A DNA stretch of 58,553 nt from a virus, in the IMG/VR virus record IMGVR_UViG_3300025000_000115, positions 1-58,553 of that record; one strand, given 5' to 3'. Below, one piece after another: positions 8,964-15,685 of the stretch. Both the position numbers and the translations under genes were made by a program. The notes under the pieces are model-generated. The model was not told where the DNA came from, did not search any database, and was given only the letters and a program-made list of their open reading frames with translations. Numbering within the stretch: position 1 is the first letter of the stretch; every line of letters starts with the position of its first letter.

Positions 8964-9330
8964 GAAACACCTCCACACTGGTGCCACTCGCAGCACCATC
9001 ATGCGGATATTCAGACCACACCCCATGCGACAGTCTCATTGCGGGTGGCTGGTCTACCACACACGCCACGTCTTCTTCGTGCATGATCCGTACGTCATCG
9101 TCACCTGGTATCCTGAACTCACCAGCACCGGCTTCATAGACGACTCGATCACCGACCTGCATATCAGTCACTCGTGGGCCGATTGCCTCAACGATACCAT
9201 GCAGGACAGGCGTGCAGCGGTTCAGGTCGGCACCGGGTAAGATGACACCGGGCAGCACGACGGGCAACTCCCTGACGAAACAGAAGTCGCGTACAGGCTT
9301 CCAGTTGAGCTGCGAATAGTCAGTTAGCAT
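8953..9330 (-). CDS. GroES-like co-chaperonin (Cpn10)
   Basis: This 125 aa protein carries the Cpn10 pattern. KPVRDFCFVRE matches the first strand, GVILPG the start of the mobile-loop region, HGIVEAIGP the next strand, and VGDRVVYEAGAGEFR then DVRIMHEEDVACVV the C-terminal strands. It has about 30 extra C-terminal residues beyond a typical 97 aa GroES. The ATG at 9330 overlaps the stop of the upstream gene. Phage co-chaperonins such as T4 gp31 replace GroES during coat folding. Its place in the head operon supports the same job here, as an inference. Confidence 0.85.
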   Translation of the reverse strand: MLTDYSQLNWKPVRDFCFVRELPVVLPGVILPGADLNRCTPVLHGIVEAIGPRVTDMQVGDRVVYEAGAGEFRIPGDDDVRIMHEEDVACVVDQPPAMRLSHGVWSEYPHDGAASGTSVEVFHGQ

Positions 9331-9508
9331 GACAGTCCTCGATTGCTCTTGCAAACGTGATTAACTTACGAGCAAAAGCAGTCAAGTCTTTTGATTTCTT
9401 CAGACTGATCGTGCCATCACCGTTGTCAACCGGTTGCAAAGAGCCGTGTAAATATAGTGAAAACCCGTGTTCCGATGCCAATTGAATAATCTCTTCATCA
9501 GTTAGCAT
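9320..9508 (-). CDS. Hypothetical 62 aa protein
   Basis: This short acidic protein starts with a helix (LTDEEIIQLASEHGFSLYL) and ends with another (LTAFARKLITFARAIED). It overlaps the neighbouring genes at both ends by about ten bases, so it is translated as part of the operon. The same general pattern is seen in small proteins of other tailed phages, but no function is known to me. Confidence 0.65.
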   Translation of the reverse strand: MLTDEEIIQLASEHGFSLYLHGSLQPVDNGDGTISLKKSKDLTAFARKLITFARAIEDCHAN

Positions 9509-9696
9509 GACTCGTTAATCTCCGTGACCAGCTCGACAAGCAGTTGCTCAGGCTGATCGGAATACAGCACCTCGATGTGGTTGCCTTGCTGATTCCAGGT
9601 TGACATTATGACGCTGACGACGTGCTCTTCAGCGACTGCTCCTTGGACTGCTTGCGGGTTAATCCATTTTCCGTTTGGTAGTTGTATCAGCATCAC
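9502..9696 (-). CDS. Hypothetical 64 aa protein
   Basis: This small beta-rich protein begins MMLIQLPNGKWINPQAV, the pattern of short phage proteins that start with a strand and a turn holding PNG.W. The remainder is acidic. It overlaps the next gene and lies four bases from the preceding one. No catalytic residues or membrane segments are visible. Confidence 0.6.
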   Translation of the reverse strand: MMLIQLPNGKWINPQAVQGAVAEEHVVSVIMSTWNQQGNHIEVLYSDQPEQLLVELVTEINESC

Positions 9697-9912
9697 TCAC
9701 ACCTCCATGTAAGGTCCGTTTGGTGTCATCTGATCCATATCAGTTATGTCCATTCGGTTGTAAAAAATCTGGCAGATTGCTGTTTTAGTGGCGTGCAGTC
9801 GGTCAGGTGACTGCTGACGTTTACGTCGCATGAACGATTCCGCTGCATACTGATACGCGTCAAGTCGGTCTGCGTCTTCCTGCCGCTTCCGCTGGTTCTC
9901 CCTGTAACCCAC
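9697..9912 (-). CDS. Hypothetical basic 71 aa protein
   Basis: I take the GTG at 9912 as the start because GGGGGAGG lies five bases upstream. A longer frame reaching 10008 would overlap the better-supported membrane peptide at 9915-10001. The protein is strongly basic (RENQRKRQEDADR, FMRRKRQQSPDR), predicted helical, and ends in an acidic/Met-rich tail. It may bind nucleic acid, but there is no recognisable domain. Confidence 0.55.
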   Translation of the reverse strand: MGYRENQRKRQEDADRLDAYQYAAESFMRRKRQQSPDRLHATKTAICQIFYNRMDITDMDQMTPNGPYMEV

Positions 9913-9914
9913 AC

Positions 9915-10001
9915 TCACCTCCCCCACTTTCCGATTAATATTCCGGTAAAAAGACCGATAAAAAACACGACTATACTCAATACAATAGCAGCCTCGTGCA
10001 T
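9915..10001 (-). CDS. 28-residue membrane microprotein
   Basis: ATG at 10001 has GGAGG eight bases upstream, inside the end of the nucleotidyltransferase-like gene. The peptide is one hydrophobic helix (AAIVLSIVVFFIGLFTGIL) followed by a basic tail (GKWGR). It ends in TGA just before the GTG start of the next gene, consistent with coupling. It would be a single-pass inner-membrane peptide. The function is unknown. Confidence 0.6.
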   Translation of the reverse strand: MHEAAIVLSIVVFFIGLFTGILIGKWGR

Positions 10002-10004
10002 CAC

Positions 10005-10688
10005 TCACACCTCCTGTAGTGTTTCATGTTCGTCTATCAGGTCAACACCGTCAACGACTGTCAGTGGGTCAACTTCTCGAAGCAGACCGACAAGTATTTT
10101 ACTCACCGCTTTCTCGTCTGTCAGGCTGACATCTTTCAAACGACTCACCAGACGACTTATGACTCCTGCCATACTCTCTGCCTGTATGCTGTATCCTCGT
10201 TGAATAAACTTTTTCATCCTAATCATTGACCCACCTGCGTCTTCATCTCGCTGTGGGTAAGTATAGACTAATCGACGTGCTGCCAAATCAAAATAAAACC
10301 CCTCACTGACCACTGAAAACCATTTACCGCCATCAAACCAGATTGCAGCTTGACAGACTGTAAAATCAAATGACTCGATACATGTTACTGGGTCAGCGAA
10401 TAACCATCGTTTGACAAACTGCACAGGCAGGCGTGGGGGTGACAAAACTGTGGTAGCGTTTTTAGTTTTAAACAATCGCCCTTTACGTTCTTGTGACAAC
10501 TCCAGTGCGGCTAGATCTAGTATGTTTTCAGCAGTACCAAAAACATCAATATCAGAAACCTTACCGCAAGCAATGGTTTCCCGAATAAACCCTCCCGCAA
10601 CAATCAGTCGATGTTTTTTAATCAGACCAACCAAGTCTTTTGGAAGTCTGGCAACCACAAATCGTAAATCCCCTCGCGTCAGCTCCAT
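10005..10688 (-). CDS. Nucleotidyltransferase-fold protein
   Basis: This 227 aa protein has the head motif of the pol-beta/CCA-adding nucleotidyltransferase fold near its start: AGGFIRETIACGKVSDIDVFG (GG, then D-x-D at about residues 44-46). A third carboxylate may be supplied later (SFDFTV). Related phage proteins occur next to the terminase and are of unknown substrate. The gene directly follows the large terminase with three bases between them, which suggests a packaging-related or late role. The nucleotidyltransferase assignment is by motif only. Confidence 0.65.
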   Translation of the reverse strand: MELTRGDLRFVVARLPKDLVGLIKKHRLIVAGGFIRETIACGKVSDIDVFGTAENILDLAALELSQERKGRLFKTKNATTVLSPPRLPVQFVKRWLFADPVTCIESFDFTVCQAAIWFDGGKWFSVVSEGFYFDLAARRLVYTYPQRDEDAGGSMIRMKKFIQRGYSIQAESMAGVISRLVSRLKDVSLTDEKAVSKILVGLLREVDPLTVVDGVDLIDEHETLQEV

Positions 10689-10691
10689 CCG

Positions 10692-12389
10692 TTACCTCCC
10701 CCATTCGTTTCGTATTGGTCCTGCCGCCATGATTTGACTCACTGACTGAACAACTCGTGGTCGATGTCGCTCAAACTTAAAAGCTGCAAACAGATCGTAA
10801 GCATACGCCAACATATTCAGAATATCCGTGTGATAGACCGGAAAATTCTTCATTTCTTCAATCATCTTATCGCGGTAAACCGGGCTTATCGCGGTGCTGT
10901 ACCACAGTTTGCTGTTATTTAAGGGCCACTGTAGGGCTGACTTGACGCGTTGCTCCAATGACCTGTTAGCGGGACGCAATAACACCAGATTACCGTTCTC
11001 CACTGATAGTTTTCTGCCTTTCTTCTTCAGTGCCTCGGCAACGTGAATCTCGGTGGTGCTCAGACCGACCTTCTCAACGCCGAACTGCATTATCATACCG
11101 TTTCGCATGTACATTCGGATAATTGTCTCAATCGCCTCACTATGGGTCATCTGGTCGGCTATCAGGTCTTCCAGATACACGTCGCTGATACCCAAGTCGT
11201 CCTCGTCAAGTTCCAAATTGTTGGTGGCAGGCAGGATGCTGACTACTCCTATTGACCACATGTCACCCTGACCTTTACTGATGTTTGTGTCGTCACCGCC
11301 TGCCTGGTCAACTACGAAAAACTTAAAACGACCTTTCGGTAAGAACTCCGGTTCGATTGGTTGGAACATAACATAATCAAGTATCACATCGCCCTCCGGC
11401 GTGGGATTGCAGAGCTGCTGGCTATTTACGTGGCGAGTCACTTTAATACGTTGCCACGTTTCGGGGTCAAGCAGAACAGGCGTGCCGGTTATTGTGCCGT
11501 CATGAGTGGCAGGAATGACCCTTAATTTCCACATCGGCTTGCCTGGTATTACATTACCTTGCTCATCTTTGGTGTCGTCAAACTTCATGTCGCCAATACG
11601 TTTGATTGGTCCGACATGGTTGTAATACGTGCCAATGACCCGCCGTTTGTCTTTATCGCTGCCGGTGCCAAGATTGAAAATAGCCATCTCAAACTTGCTA
11701 AAAACATCAGTGAGCATCTTCGGACTCTTGGCAATATCTTCAGTCTCGGCGTCGTCCACGACAAGACGTTCAAAGTGTCTGCCTGTCGGTTGTCCTTCAG
11801 TTAGCCCGTAGGCCTCTATGGTGCTCTCGCCGCGTGATGCTGACTTGCGTTTGAAGACTAGCCCGTCGTCCTCACTCCATTTTGGCGACTCGACAGTGGG
11901 GTTCTCCCATAGAACGTCAGGAAAACCTTTTTTCAGGGTGACGGATTGCTCACACAGATTCTTGATTGACCGTAAGAATTTCTTGGCGGCAGGTCTGGCG
12001 TAAGCCAGTATACCGGTGCATTCCTCAGGATATTTCAGGTGATATTGCAGAGTTTCGGCAACTGTGATGATCGCACTTTTCCAATGAAACCTGGCCCACA
12101 CGTCCAGCGTGTCAGATTGCGGGCCGTCCTGAACCATATGACACTGGCCGACGACGAAGGGGTGATTGGCTTTCTCGATTCCCTGGATGAACAGCAGGAT
12201 GAAGAACAGGTCGTTGAGTACTAACTTGCGCAATATCGACTTGGCAAACGACTCTTTAGTCGCTGCCGGTTGGCGTGCTATGTCGGCAAATATCTTCTCG
12301 TAATCGTACCGATACCAAGTGAGGTGGATCGCCGGGTCGAAGAGCGACTTCCTGACGGCAATCTGTGGATGCGGGACGAAGGTGATCAC
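10692..12389 (-). CDS. Terminase large subunit
   Basis: This is the packaging motor ATPase-nuclease (565 aa). I take GTG at 12389 as the start because it overlaps the TGA of the upstream gene (GTGA). The frame is open further upstream, but that part reads in the neighbour. A degenerate Walker A lies at residues 99-106 (ARFHWKSA, like R-x-H-x-K-S in other terminases), Walker B in RLVVDDAET, and nuclease carboxylates in FFVVDQAGGDD, FGVEKVG and YHTDILNMLAYAYD. The canonical GKS glycine is replaced by Trp. The gene order downstream (nucleotidyltransferase to portal) fits a packaging operon. Confidence 0.92.
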   Translation of the reverse strand: MITFVPHPQIAVRKSLFDPAIHLTWYRYDYEKIFADIARQPAATKESFAKSILRKLVLNDLFFILLFIQGIEKANHPFVVGQCHMVQDGPQSDTLDVWARFHWKSAIITVAETLQYHLKYPEECTGILAYARPAAKKFLRSIKNLCEQSVTLKKGFPDVLWENPTVESPKWSEDDGLVFKRKSASRGESTIEAYGLTEGQPTGRHFERLVVDDAETEDIAKSPKMLTDVFSKFEMAIFNLGTGSDKDKRRVIGTYYNHVGPIKRIGDMKFDDTKDEQGNVIPGKPMWKLRVIPATHDGTITGTPVLLDPETWQRIKVTRHVNSQQLCNPTPEGDVILDYVMFQPIEPEFLPKGRFKFFVVDQAGGDDTNISKGQGDMWSIGVVSILPATNNLELDEDDLGISDVYLEDLIADQMTHSEAIETIIRMYMRNGMIMQFGVEKVGLSTTEIHVAEALKKKGRKLSVENGNLVLLRPANRSLEQRVKSALQWPLNNSKLWYSTAISPVYRDKMIEEMKNFPVYHTDILNMLAYAYDLFAAFKFERHRPRVVQSVSQIMAAGPIRNEWGR

Positions 12390-12574
12390 GCGGGTCGCTC
12401 TGGTGTGGTGCCTGCCAGCGCCTGTGCCACCACATCTCGTAGCCACACTCCCAGGTCCTTCCCTGCTGCTGCGGCGTGGCGGCGTGCTAGTGTGGCCTGG
12501 TCGCTGCTGACCTTGCAACAAATAGTGACGTTGTAGGCTTCTTGGCTGTTCTTCTGCTGTCTGAGTCGTGTCAC
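12386..12574 (-). CDS. Ribbon-helix-helix-like small protein
   Basis: This is a 62 aa protein starting with GTG at 12574, which overlaps the upstream TGA. The pattern NVTICCKVSSDQATLARRHAAAAGKDLGVW-LRDVV resembles ribbon-helix-helix DNA-binding proteins, with a short strand followed by two helices. A role in recognising phage DNA or regulating the terminase operon is possible. The GTGA overlap with the large terminase implies coupled expression. Confidence 0.55.
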   Translation of the reverse strand: MTRLRQQKNSQEAYNVTICCKVSSDQATLARRHAAAAGKDLGVWLRDVVAQALAGTTPERPA

Positions 12575-12795
12575 GTCCGATACCTCTCTGCTATTTGCTG
12601 AATGCACTCGTCTATTTGGTCACATAGTTCCTTGCTGCCGGGTAGCCAGAGGATTTCTCGTTCGGGTAGTGTGCTGCCAGGGGTGACTGTCCACCTGACG
12701 GGCTGACAGGCCATTATCTTTGCCTTCATTTTAACCCACGGGTCTATCTCTTCCAGATAATCGCGGCGGCGCTGGTACGCCTTGTCGGGTGTCAC
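12571..12795 (-). CDS. Hypothetical 74 aa protein
   Basis: The GTG at 12795 overlaps the TGA of the zinc-ribbon gene. The protein has a charged helical start (AYQRRRDYLEEIDPW) and an acidic helical end with CDQIDECIQQIAERY. It is probably a soluble helical protein. No known domain is recognised. It lies in the coupled series leading into the large terminase. Confidence 0.55.
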   Translation of the reverse strand: MTPDKAYQRRRDYLEEIDPWVKMKAKIMACQPVRWTVTPGSTLPEREILWLPGSKELCDQIDECIQQIAERYRT

Positions 12796-13076
12796 TCTGC
12801 CTCCCAACCGTACTGGTAGTCGCCGCAATTATAGCAAATCACACCTCCAGGCGACAGCATAAAAATATGGCACCCGCATCCACACGCCCAGGCGACAGTC
12901 GGTTCACACGGATACCGAAGTAGTGCTTTATCAGTGCCGCATTCGGGGCAAGTCAGGTGGATGGTTCCTACGGGTGCAACTGCTACAAACTCGTGCTCAC
13001 ACTGAGTACAAAACGCCTCGCCTGCCAGATGAGGCCCACGTTCAATTGCTGTTGGAAAATGCATTAACTCGCCCAT
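12792..13076 (-). CDS. Zinc-ribbon protein
   Basis: This 94 aa protein starts with ATG at 13076 after GGAGGCACACAG. It holds three CxxC-type pairs (CTQCEHEF, CPECG, CYNCG) plus a CGCGC cluster, so it probably binds one or two zinc ions as zinc ribbons. It may contact nucleic acid or protein. It lies between the resolvase and the terminase cluster. The exact family is not identified. Confidence 0.65.
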   Translation of the reverse strand: MGELMHFPTAIERGPHLAGEAFCTQCEHEFVAVAPVGTIHLTCPECGTDKALLRYPCEPTVAWACGCGCHIFMLSPGGVICYNCGDYQYGWEAE

Positions 13077-13120
13077 CTGTGTGCCTCCACCGTGTGCATA
13101 CCTTACTGCCTGATGGTGTG

Positions 13121-13702
13121 TCAAGGGGTTTTATTGGTGACGGCTGCCGCTCGCTTACATATCCGATAGACTGTCGCCACACCAATGCCCAGGTCATCAG
13201 CTATATCCTTGTGAGGGATACCCTGCCGCCGCAGTGCCAGTACCTGTGGGGTCGCTGCGTCCCTGATTACTGGTGCTTTGCCTTTATACACGCCAGCTGC
13301 TTGTGCTCGCTTGATACCCTCACCTTGTCGCTCCAGCATAATCTCTCGCTCGAATGTAGCGACTGCCCCCAGGATGGTGAGCATCAGTTTGCCGGTCGGG
13401 GTGGCGGTATCCAGATTGATGTTGAGGATGCGGAAGGCCACACCTTTCTTTTCCAGTATGTCCACGATTTGTAGTAGGTGTTTAGTACTGCGGGCGATAC
13501 GATCCAGTTTACAGACGGTGAGCGTATCGCCTTTTTGACAGTACGCCAGTGCTCGTGCCAACTCAGTTCGTGAGTCGTCTGCGCCTGATGCTTTTTCTTG
13601 GTACACTTGATCACACCCTGCGAACTGTAGCTGTTGCAATTGAATGTCTAGTGATTGGTCGTTACTGCTAACTCTTGCGTATCCTACTGATTTGACGCTC
13701 AT
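13121..13702 (-). CDS. Serine recombinase, resolvase/invertase type
   Basis: This 193 aa protein matches Tn3-resolvase/Hin-type serine recombinases. The nucleophile is Ser12 in GYARVSS, the Arg/Asp motif is KLDRIARST, followed by LTILGAVATFEREIMLERQ-like E helix residues, and a C-terminal HTH (GIPHKDIADDLGIGVATVYR). Start ATG is preceded by AGGGGG. Enzymes of this length resolve dimers or invert segments, and large serine integrases are far longer. No inverted pair of crossover sites was recognised. Its own promoter lies at 13733-13761. Confidence 0.93.
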   Translation of the reverse strand: MSVKSVGYARVSSNDQSLDIQLQQLQFAGCDQVYQEKASGADDSRTELARALAYCQKGDTLTVCKLDRIARSTKHLLQIVDILEKKGVAFRILNINLDTATPTGKLMLTILGAVATFEREIMLERQGEGIKRAQAAGVYKGKAPVIRDAATPQVLALRRQGIPHKDIADDLGIGVATVYRICKRAAAVTNKTP

Positions 13703-13732
13703 GGTAGACCCCCTGTGATTTATCTGTCTCAG

Positions 13733-13761
13733 AGTCTAGTTTATCATTCAAAGCATGTCAA
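13733..13761 (-). promoter_or_regulatory. Promoter of the resolvase gene
   Basis: On the minus strand TTGACA (13761-13756), 17 bp, TAGACT (13738-13733), placed about 30 bases before the resolvase ATG. The -35 is perfect and the -10 matches four of six. Confidence 0.55.
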
Positions 13762-14023
13762 GTGATAATGTAGCCTGTTTGTAAAAAATGTGTCGCAGCG
13801 GGAGGGTGGGGCGGCGGGCGCTGCGGCGGCGATAAAAAAATGGGCCGTACGCCGGTCCCCTGGCTCATTAGAATATTATCATTAGAGTCTACTCATTAGA
13901 CAGACATTAACCGACAAACCTTAACAATACTATATAGTTAGACCCCCACCCCCTACTGATAGACAATCCTTTGGGGATACCTCATTGATAATTGATGACG
14001 CAGGGGGGTCTGTTTATTCTCCT
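13762..14023. other. Intergenic region with GC-rich and poly-C/G tracts
   Basis: There is no supported gene between the resolvase promoter and the heptamer repeat. The stretch holds a GC-rich block (about 13796-13830) and a repeated cattaga motif at about 13866, 13883 and 13895. A CCCCC tract (GACCCCCACCCCC near 13945) could pair with a GGGGGGTC tract near 14003. This could be a long RNA stem or simply the leader of the resolvase operon. Confidence 0.4.
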
Positions 14024-14112
14024 GGCCGCCTGCCGCCTGCCGCCTGGCCGCCTGCCGCCTGCCGCCTGCCGCCTGCCGCCTGCCGCCTGCCTGTCCTCCC
14101 GCCTGCCGCCTG
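14024..14112. repeat. GC-rich 7 bp tandem repeat (GCCGCCT)
   Basis: About twelve copies of the heptamer GCCGCCT, two of them interrupted (GGCCGCC and CTGTCCTCCC variants), lie in non-coding DNA immediately downstream of the gene at 14119-14607. The period is seven, so it is not codon-phased. A second, different GC-rich heptamer block lies at 18777-18846. Confidence 0.9.
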
Positions 14113-14118
14113 GAGCTG

Positions 14119-14607
14119 TCACTCGTAATCATCCAGCCTAACCGGCATAAAATCTTTCAGATCACCGTTCAGGTTGACGTTCTGTCTGACAACTGGCTCC
14201 GCTCGATCAAATACCATTGCAGCCGCCTGAAGCTTATTAGTGTGGGTCGGTGCAATTGTCTCAACGATTTCAATTACTTTACCATCCCTATGCAATTTTT
14301 GCGTAGTTATCTTGTCTGCCTTGCCGGATAATGTATCCTTAACAACTTTATGGGCTAATTTGACCATGGAAGGCCGCTGGAGACTGTACCGGGCCGCCTT
14401 CTGTCGTATCTCCATCACTGCTGTCCGTCCTGGTGACGGGTTCCCAGTAGCTAATTTTAGGGCTTCTTTCGGATCAACTCCATGATTTACAATGAGTTGG
14501 CAGGCTCGTTCTGTTTTCTTATACATACGTGGCGAATTTCCGCCACTAGGTGGCGAATTTCCGCCACTAGCAAACAATCCATCAGGGTCAAACGAGTTAT
14601 CATCCAT
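14119..14607 (-). CDS. Possible terminase small subunit / DNA-binding protein
   Basis: This 162 aa protein has a Gly/Asn/Pro-rich N-terminal tail, then a helical DNA-binding-like segment (TERACQLIVNHGVDPKEALKLA and RPSMVKLAHKVVKDTL), and a C-terminal part with THTNKLQAAAMVFDRAEP then VNLNGDL. This pattern resembles small terminase or related DNA-recognition proteins of other tailed phages, from memory and without alignment. It lies upstream of the recombinase-terminase block and has a strong promoter. Two 21 bp tandem DNA repeats in its start (14529-14570) encode a doubled GGNSPP segment. Confidence 0.5.
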   Translation of the reverse strand: MDDNSFDPDGLFASGGNSPPSGGNSPRMYKKTERACQLIVNHGVDPKEALKLATGNPSPGRTAVMEIRQKAARYSLQRPSMVKLAHKVVKDTLSGKADKITTQKLHRDGKVIEIVETIAPTHTNKLQAAAMVFDRAEPVVRQNVNLNGDLKDFMPVRLDDYE

Positions 14608-14637
14608 TTTAGTTGCCTCCTGGCGATATGATCACAG

Positions 14638-14666
14638 TATATACCGCTGTCGGGTGTCGGTGTCAA
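14638..14666 (-). promoter_or_regulatory. Strong leftward sigma70 promoter
   Basis: Minus strand TTGACA (14666-14661), 17 bp spacer, TATATA (14643-14638), 30 bases before the ATG at 14607. Both hexamers are near consensus, making this one of the strongest promoters in the window. It could start the packaging/late transcript. Confidence 0.65.
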
Positions 14667-15107
14667 GGGCGCTGTGGGATACCCGGAAGGTGTACAAATG
14701 TAAACACCTGTAATAATTGATTTACCCAATTACCTGAAAAGTCAGGGGTATTGTAAACACCTGTAATAATTGATTTACCCAATTACCCCAATACCCTGAA
14801 CGGTGTCCAATACCCCCTCTATAACTGAATATTGTATGTAATAGTAGTAGCTATATGTATAATACTCTCTCTCTCTCTTTATAATTCAAGTAAAGGGTAA
14901 TAAAGGGTATCGGGGTAAGTGAATAAATACAATAAGTTAGAAAAATGGTAATTGGGGTATTTTTGAGGTAATAACGGGTATTTTTAACAGTGTAGGGCTG
15001 CTGGCTGCTGGCTGCATACTATTATTGACATTAACCATAAAAGTATATATCCTTAAAAGTGTAATATCCTTATCACCCTCCGGTGTTTACGTGTTACAAT
15101 TGCCGGG
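14667..15107. other. AT-rich non-coding region, candidate replication origin
   Basis: This stretch of roughly 440 bases has no supported gene. It contains the two 36 bp direct repeats listed separately and several GGGTA/TACCC-type words on both strands (14740-14990). It also holds a very AT-rich core with a CT run at 14865-14880, and a GGTGTTTAC word at 15082 that is the inverse of GTAAACACC in the repeats. Iterons beside an AT-rich core are a common origin layout, so this is my best candidate for the origin, unproven. A plus-strand TTGACA-17-TATCCT lies at 15025-15053. Confidence 0.4.
14699..14787. repeat. Two 36 bp direct repeats (iteron-like)
   Basis: The same 36 bases occur at 14699-14734 and 14752-14787 (spacing 53 bp), beginning TGTAAACACCTG and ending CCAATTACC. 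No mismatch was seen. They lie upstream of a strong leftward promoter and could be iterons or regulator sites. Confidence 0.9.
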
Positions 15108-15269
15108 ATGCTGGTTTTCCTGGTGGCTGTCCTCGGTGTGGTAGGGTTGGCGGGCTATAAGGCAGGATGCCGGGCGGCTGTGGTGTCGCCCGGCATTGTG
15201 TGTGGTGGGTTTATGGGGTGGGGCGTGTGGGTCGGTGTGGCTGTCAGGCGTCGGTGTATACTAAAATAG
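15108..15269 (+). CDS. Possible rightward 53 aa membrane protein
   Basis: This is the only candidate gene on the plus strand in this half of the genome. ATG at 15108 opens a 53-codon frame ending TAG at 15269. The peptide has two hydrophobic, glycine-rich helices (MLVFLVAVLGVVGLAG; GIVCGGFMGWGVWVGVAV) and a basic tail. A promoter-like TTGACA-17-TATCCT at 15025-15053 precedes it. The ribosome site is weak (GCCGGG). It converges with the minus gene at 15244-15450, overlapping by 26 bases. It may be real or chance. Confidence 0.35.
   Translation: MLVFLVAVLGVVGLAGYKAGCRAAVVSPGIVCGGFMGWGVWVGVAVRRRCILK
15167..15196. repeat. Perfect 10 bp GC-rich inverted repeat
   Basis: ATGCCGGGCG and CGCCCGGCAT flank a 10-base loop. 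There is no T tract on either side, so it is not a classical terminator. It lies beyond the stop of the minus gene at 15244 and inside the possible plus-strand gene. Confidence 0.8.
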
Positions 15270-15450
15270 TTCCTTTGCTTTCTAATATTCTCGCGTCATA
15301 TTCTGAACTGTATTCCAGCAACCATCTTTCCCCATCTGCTGGCGTTATAGAATCAAAGAATAATTTAGCCTCTGTATAATCGTCGAATCGTGAAACATTA
15401 TCGTAAAATGGATCATTATTAACCACTATTTCTCTTTCTACGTGTAACAT
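15244..15450 (-). CDS. Hypothetical acidic 68 aa protein
   Basis: ATG at 15450 has GGAGG upstream in the leader it shares with the next gene. A longer frame to 15588 lacks a ribosome site and overlaps the neighbour. The protein is acidic (NNDPFYDNVSRFDDYTEAKLFFDS, split across two turns) and ends in a Tyr-rich segment. No family is recognised. It is the last gene before the 14.6-15.2 kb non-coding stretch. Confidence 0.6.
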   Translation of the reverse strand: MLHVEREIVVNNDPFYDNVSRFDDYTEAKLFFDSITPADGERWLLEYSSEYDARILESKGTILVYTDA

Positions 15451-15497
15451 CCCCTGTGCCCTCCTGTCGTGTAGCGTGTGGTTACCAGGCGTCGTGC
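15448..15497. repeat. Duplicated gene-leader block, copy 1 (copy 2 at 15683-15734)
   Basis: The first 30 bases from the start codon outward (15448-15477) are identical to 15683-15712, and a further GGCGTCGTGCT is shared after a short divergent stretch. The block carries start codon, GGAGG site and the end of the preceding gene. Tandem duplication of a gene junction is the likely origin. Confidence 0.8.
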
Positions 15498-15685
15498 TCC
15501 TGGTCCTGGGTGCCGATGTGTTCTCTATAAATCTCCCCGTTTTTAAACCATGTGACTGATTCTCCTGCTGCTCTGCCATAATTAGCAATAGACTGTTTTT
15601 TATACTCTCCGTATGTCTGCATTGCCTCTTTAAGCAGATTGCCTCTGTAAACCGTTCCTATGTTTCCAACTATTATTTCATTCAT
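15482..15685 (-). CDS. Hypothetical 67 aa protein
   Basis: ATG at 15685 overlaps the upstream stop (ATGA) and has a strong GGAGG in the duplicated leader. The sequence shows a beta start (NEIIVGNIGTVYRG) and a helical middle. There is no membrane segment or Cys. The longer frame starting at 15787 is less likely because it lies inside the neighbour. No family is recognised. Confidence 0.6.
   Translation of the reverse strand: MNEIIVGNIGTVYRGNLLKEAMQTYGEYKKQSIANYGRAAGESVTWFKNGEIYREHIGTQDQEHDAW

Noticed and set aside
9697-10008. Single 103 aa protein
   Set aside because: Its first 30 residues lie in the wrong frame over a well-formed membrane peptide with its own ribosome site. The downstream GTG has GGGGGAGG.
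13121-13702. Integron integrase or temperate phage integrase
   Set aside because: The protein is a resolvase-type serine recombinase (Ser12), not a tyrosine recombinase with R-H-R-Y, so it cannot be IntI.
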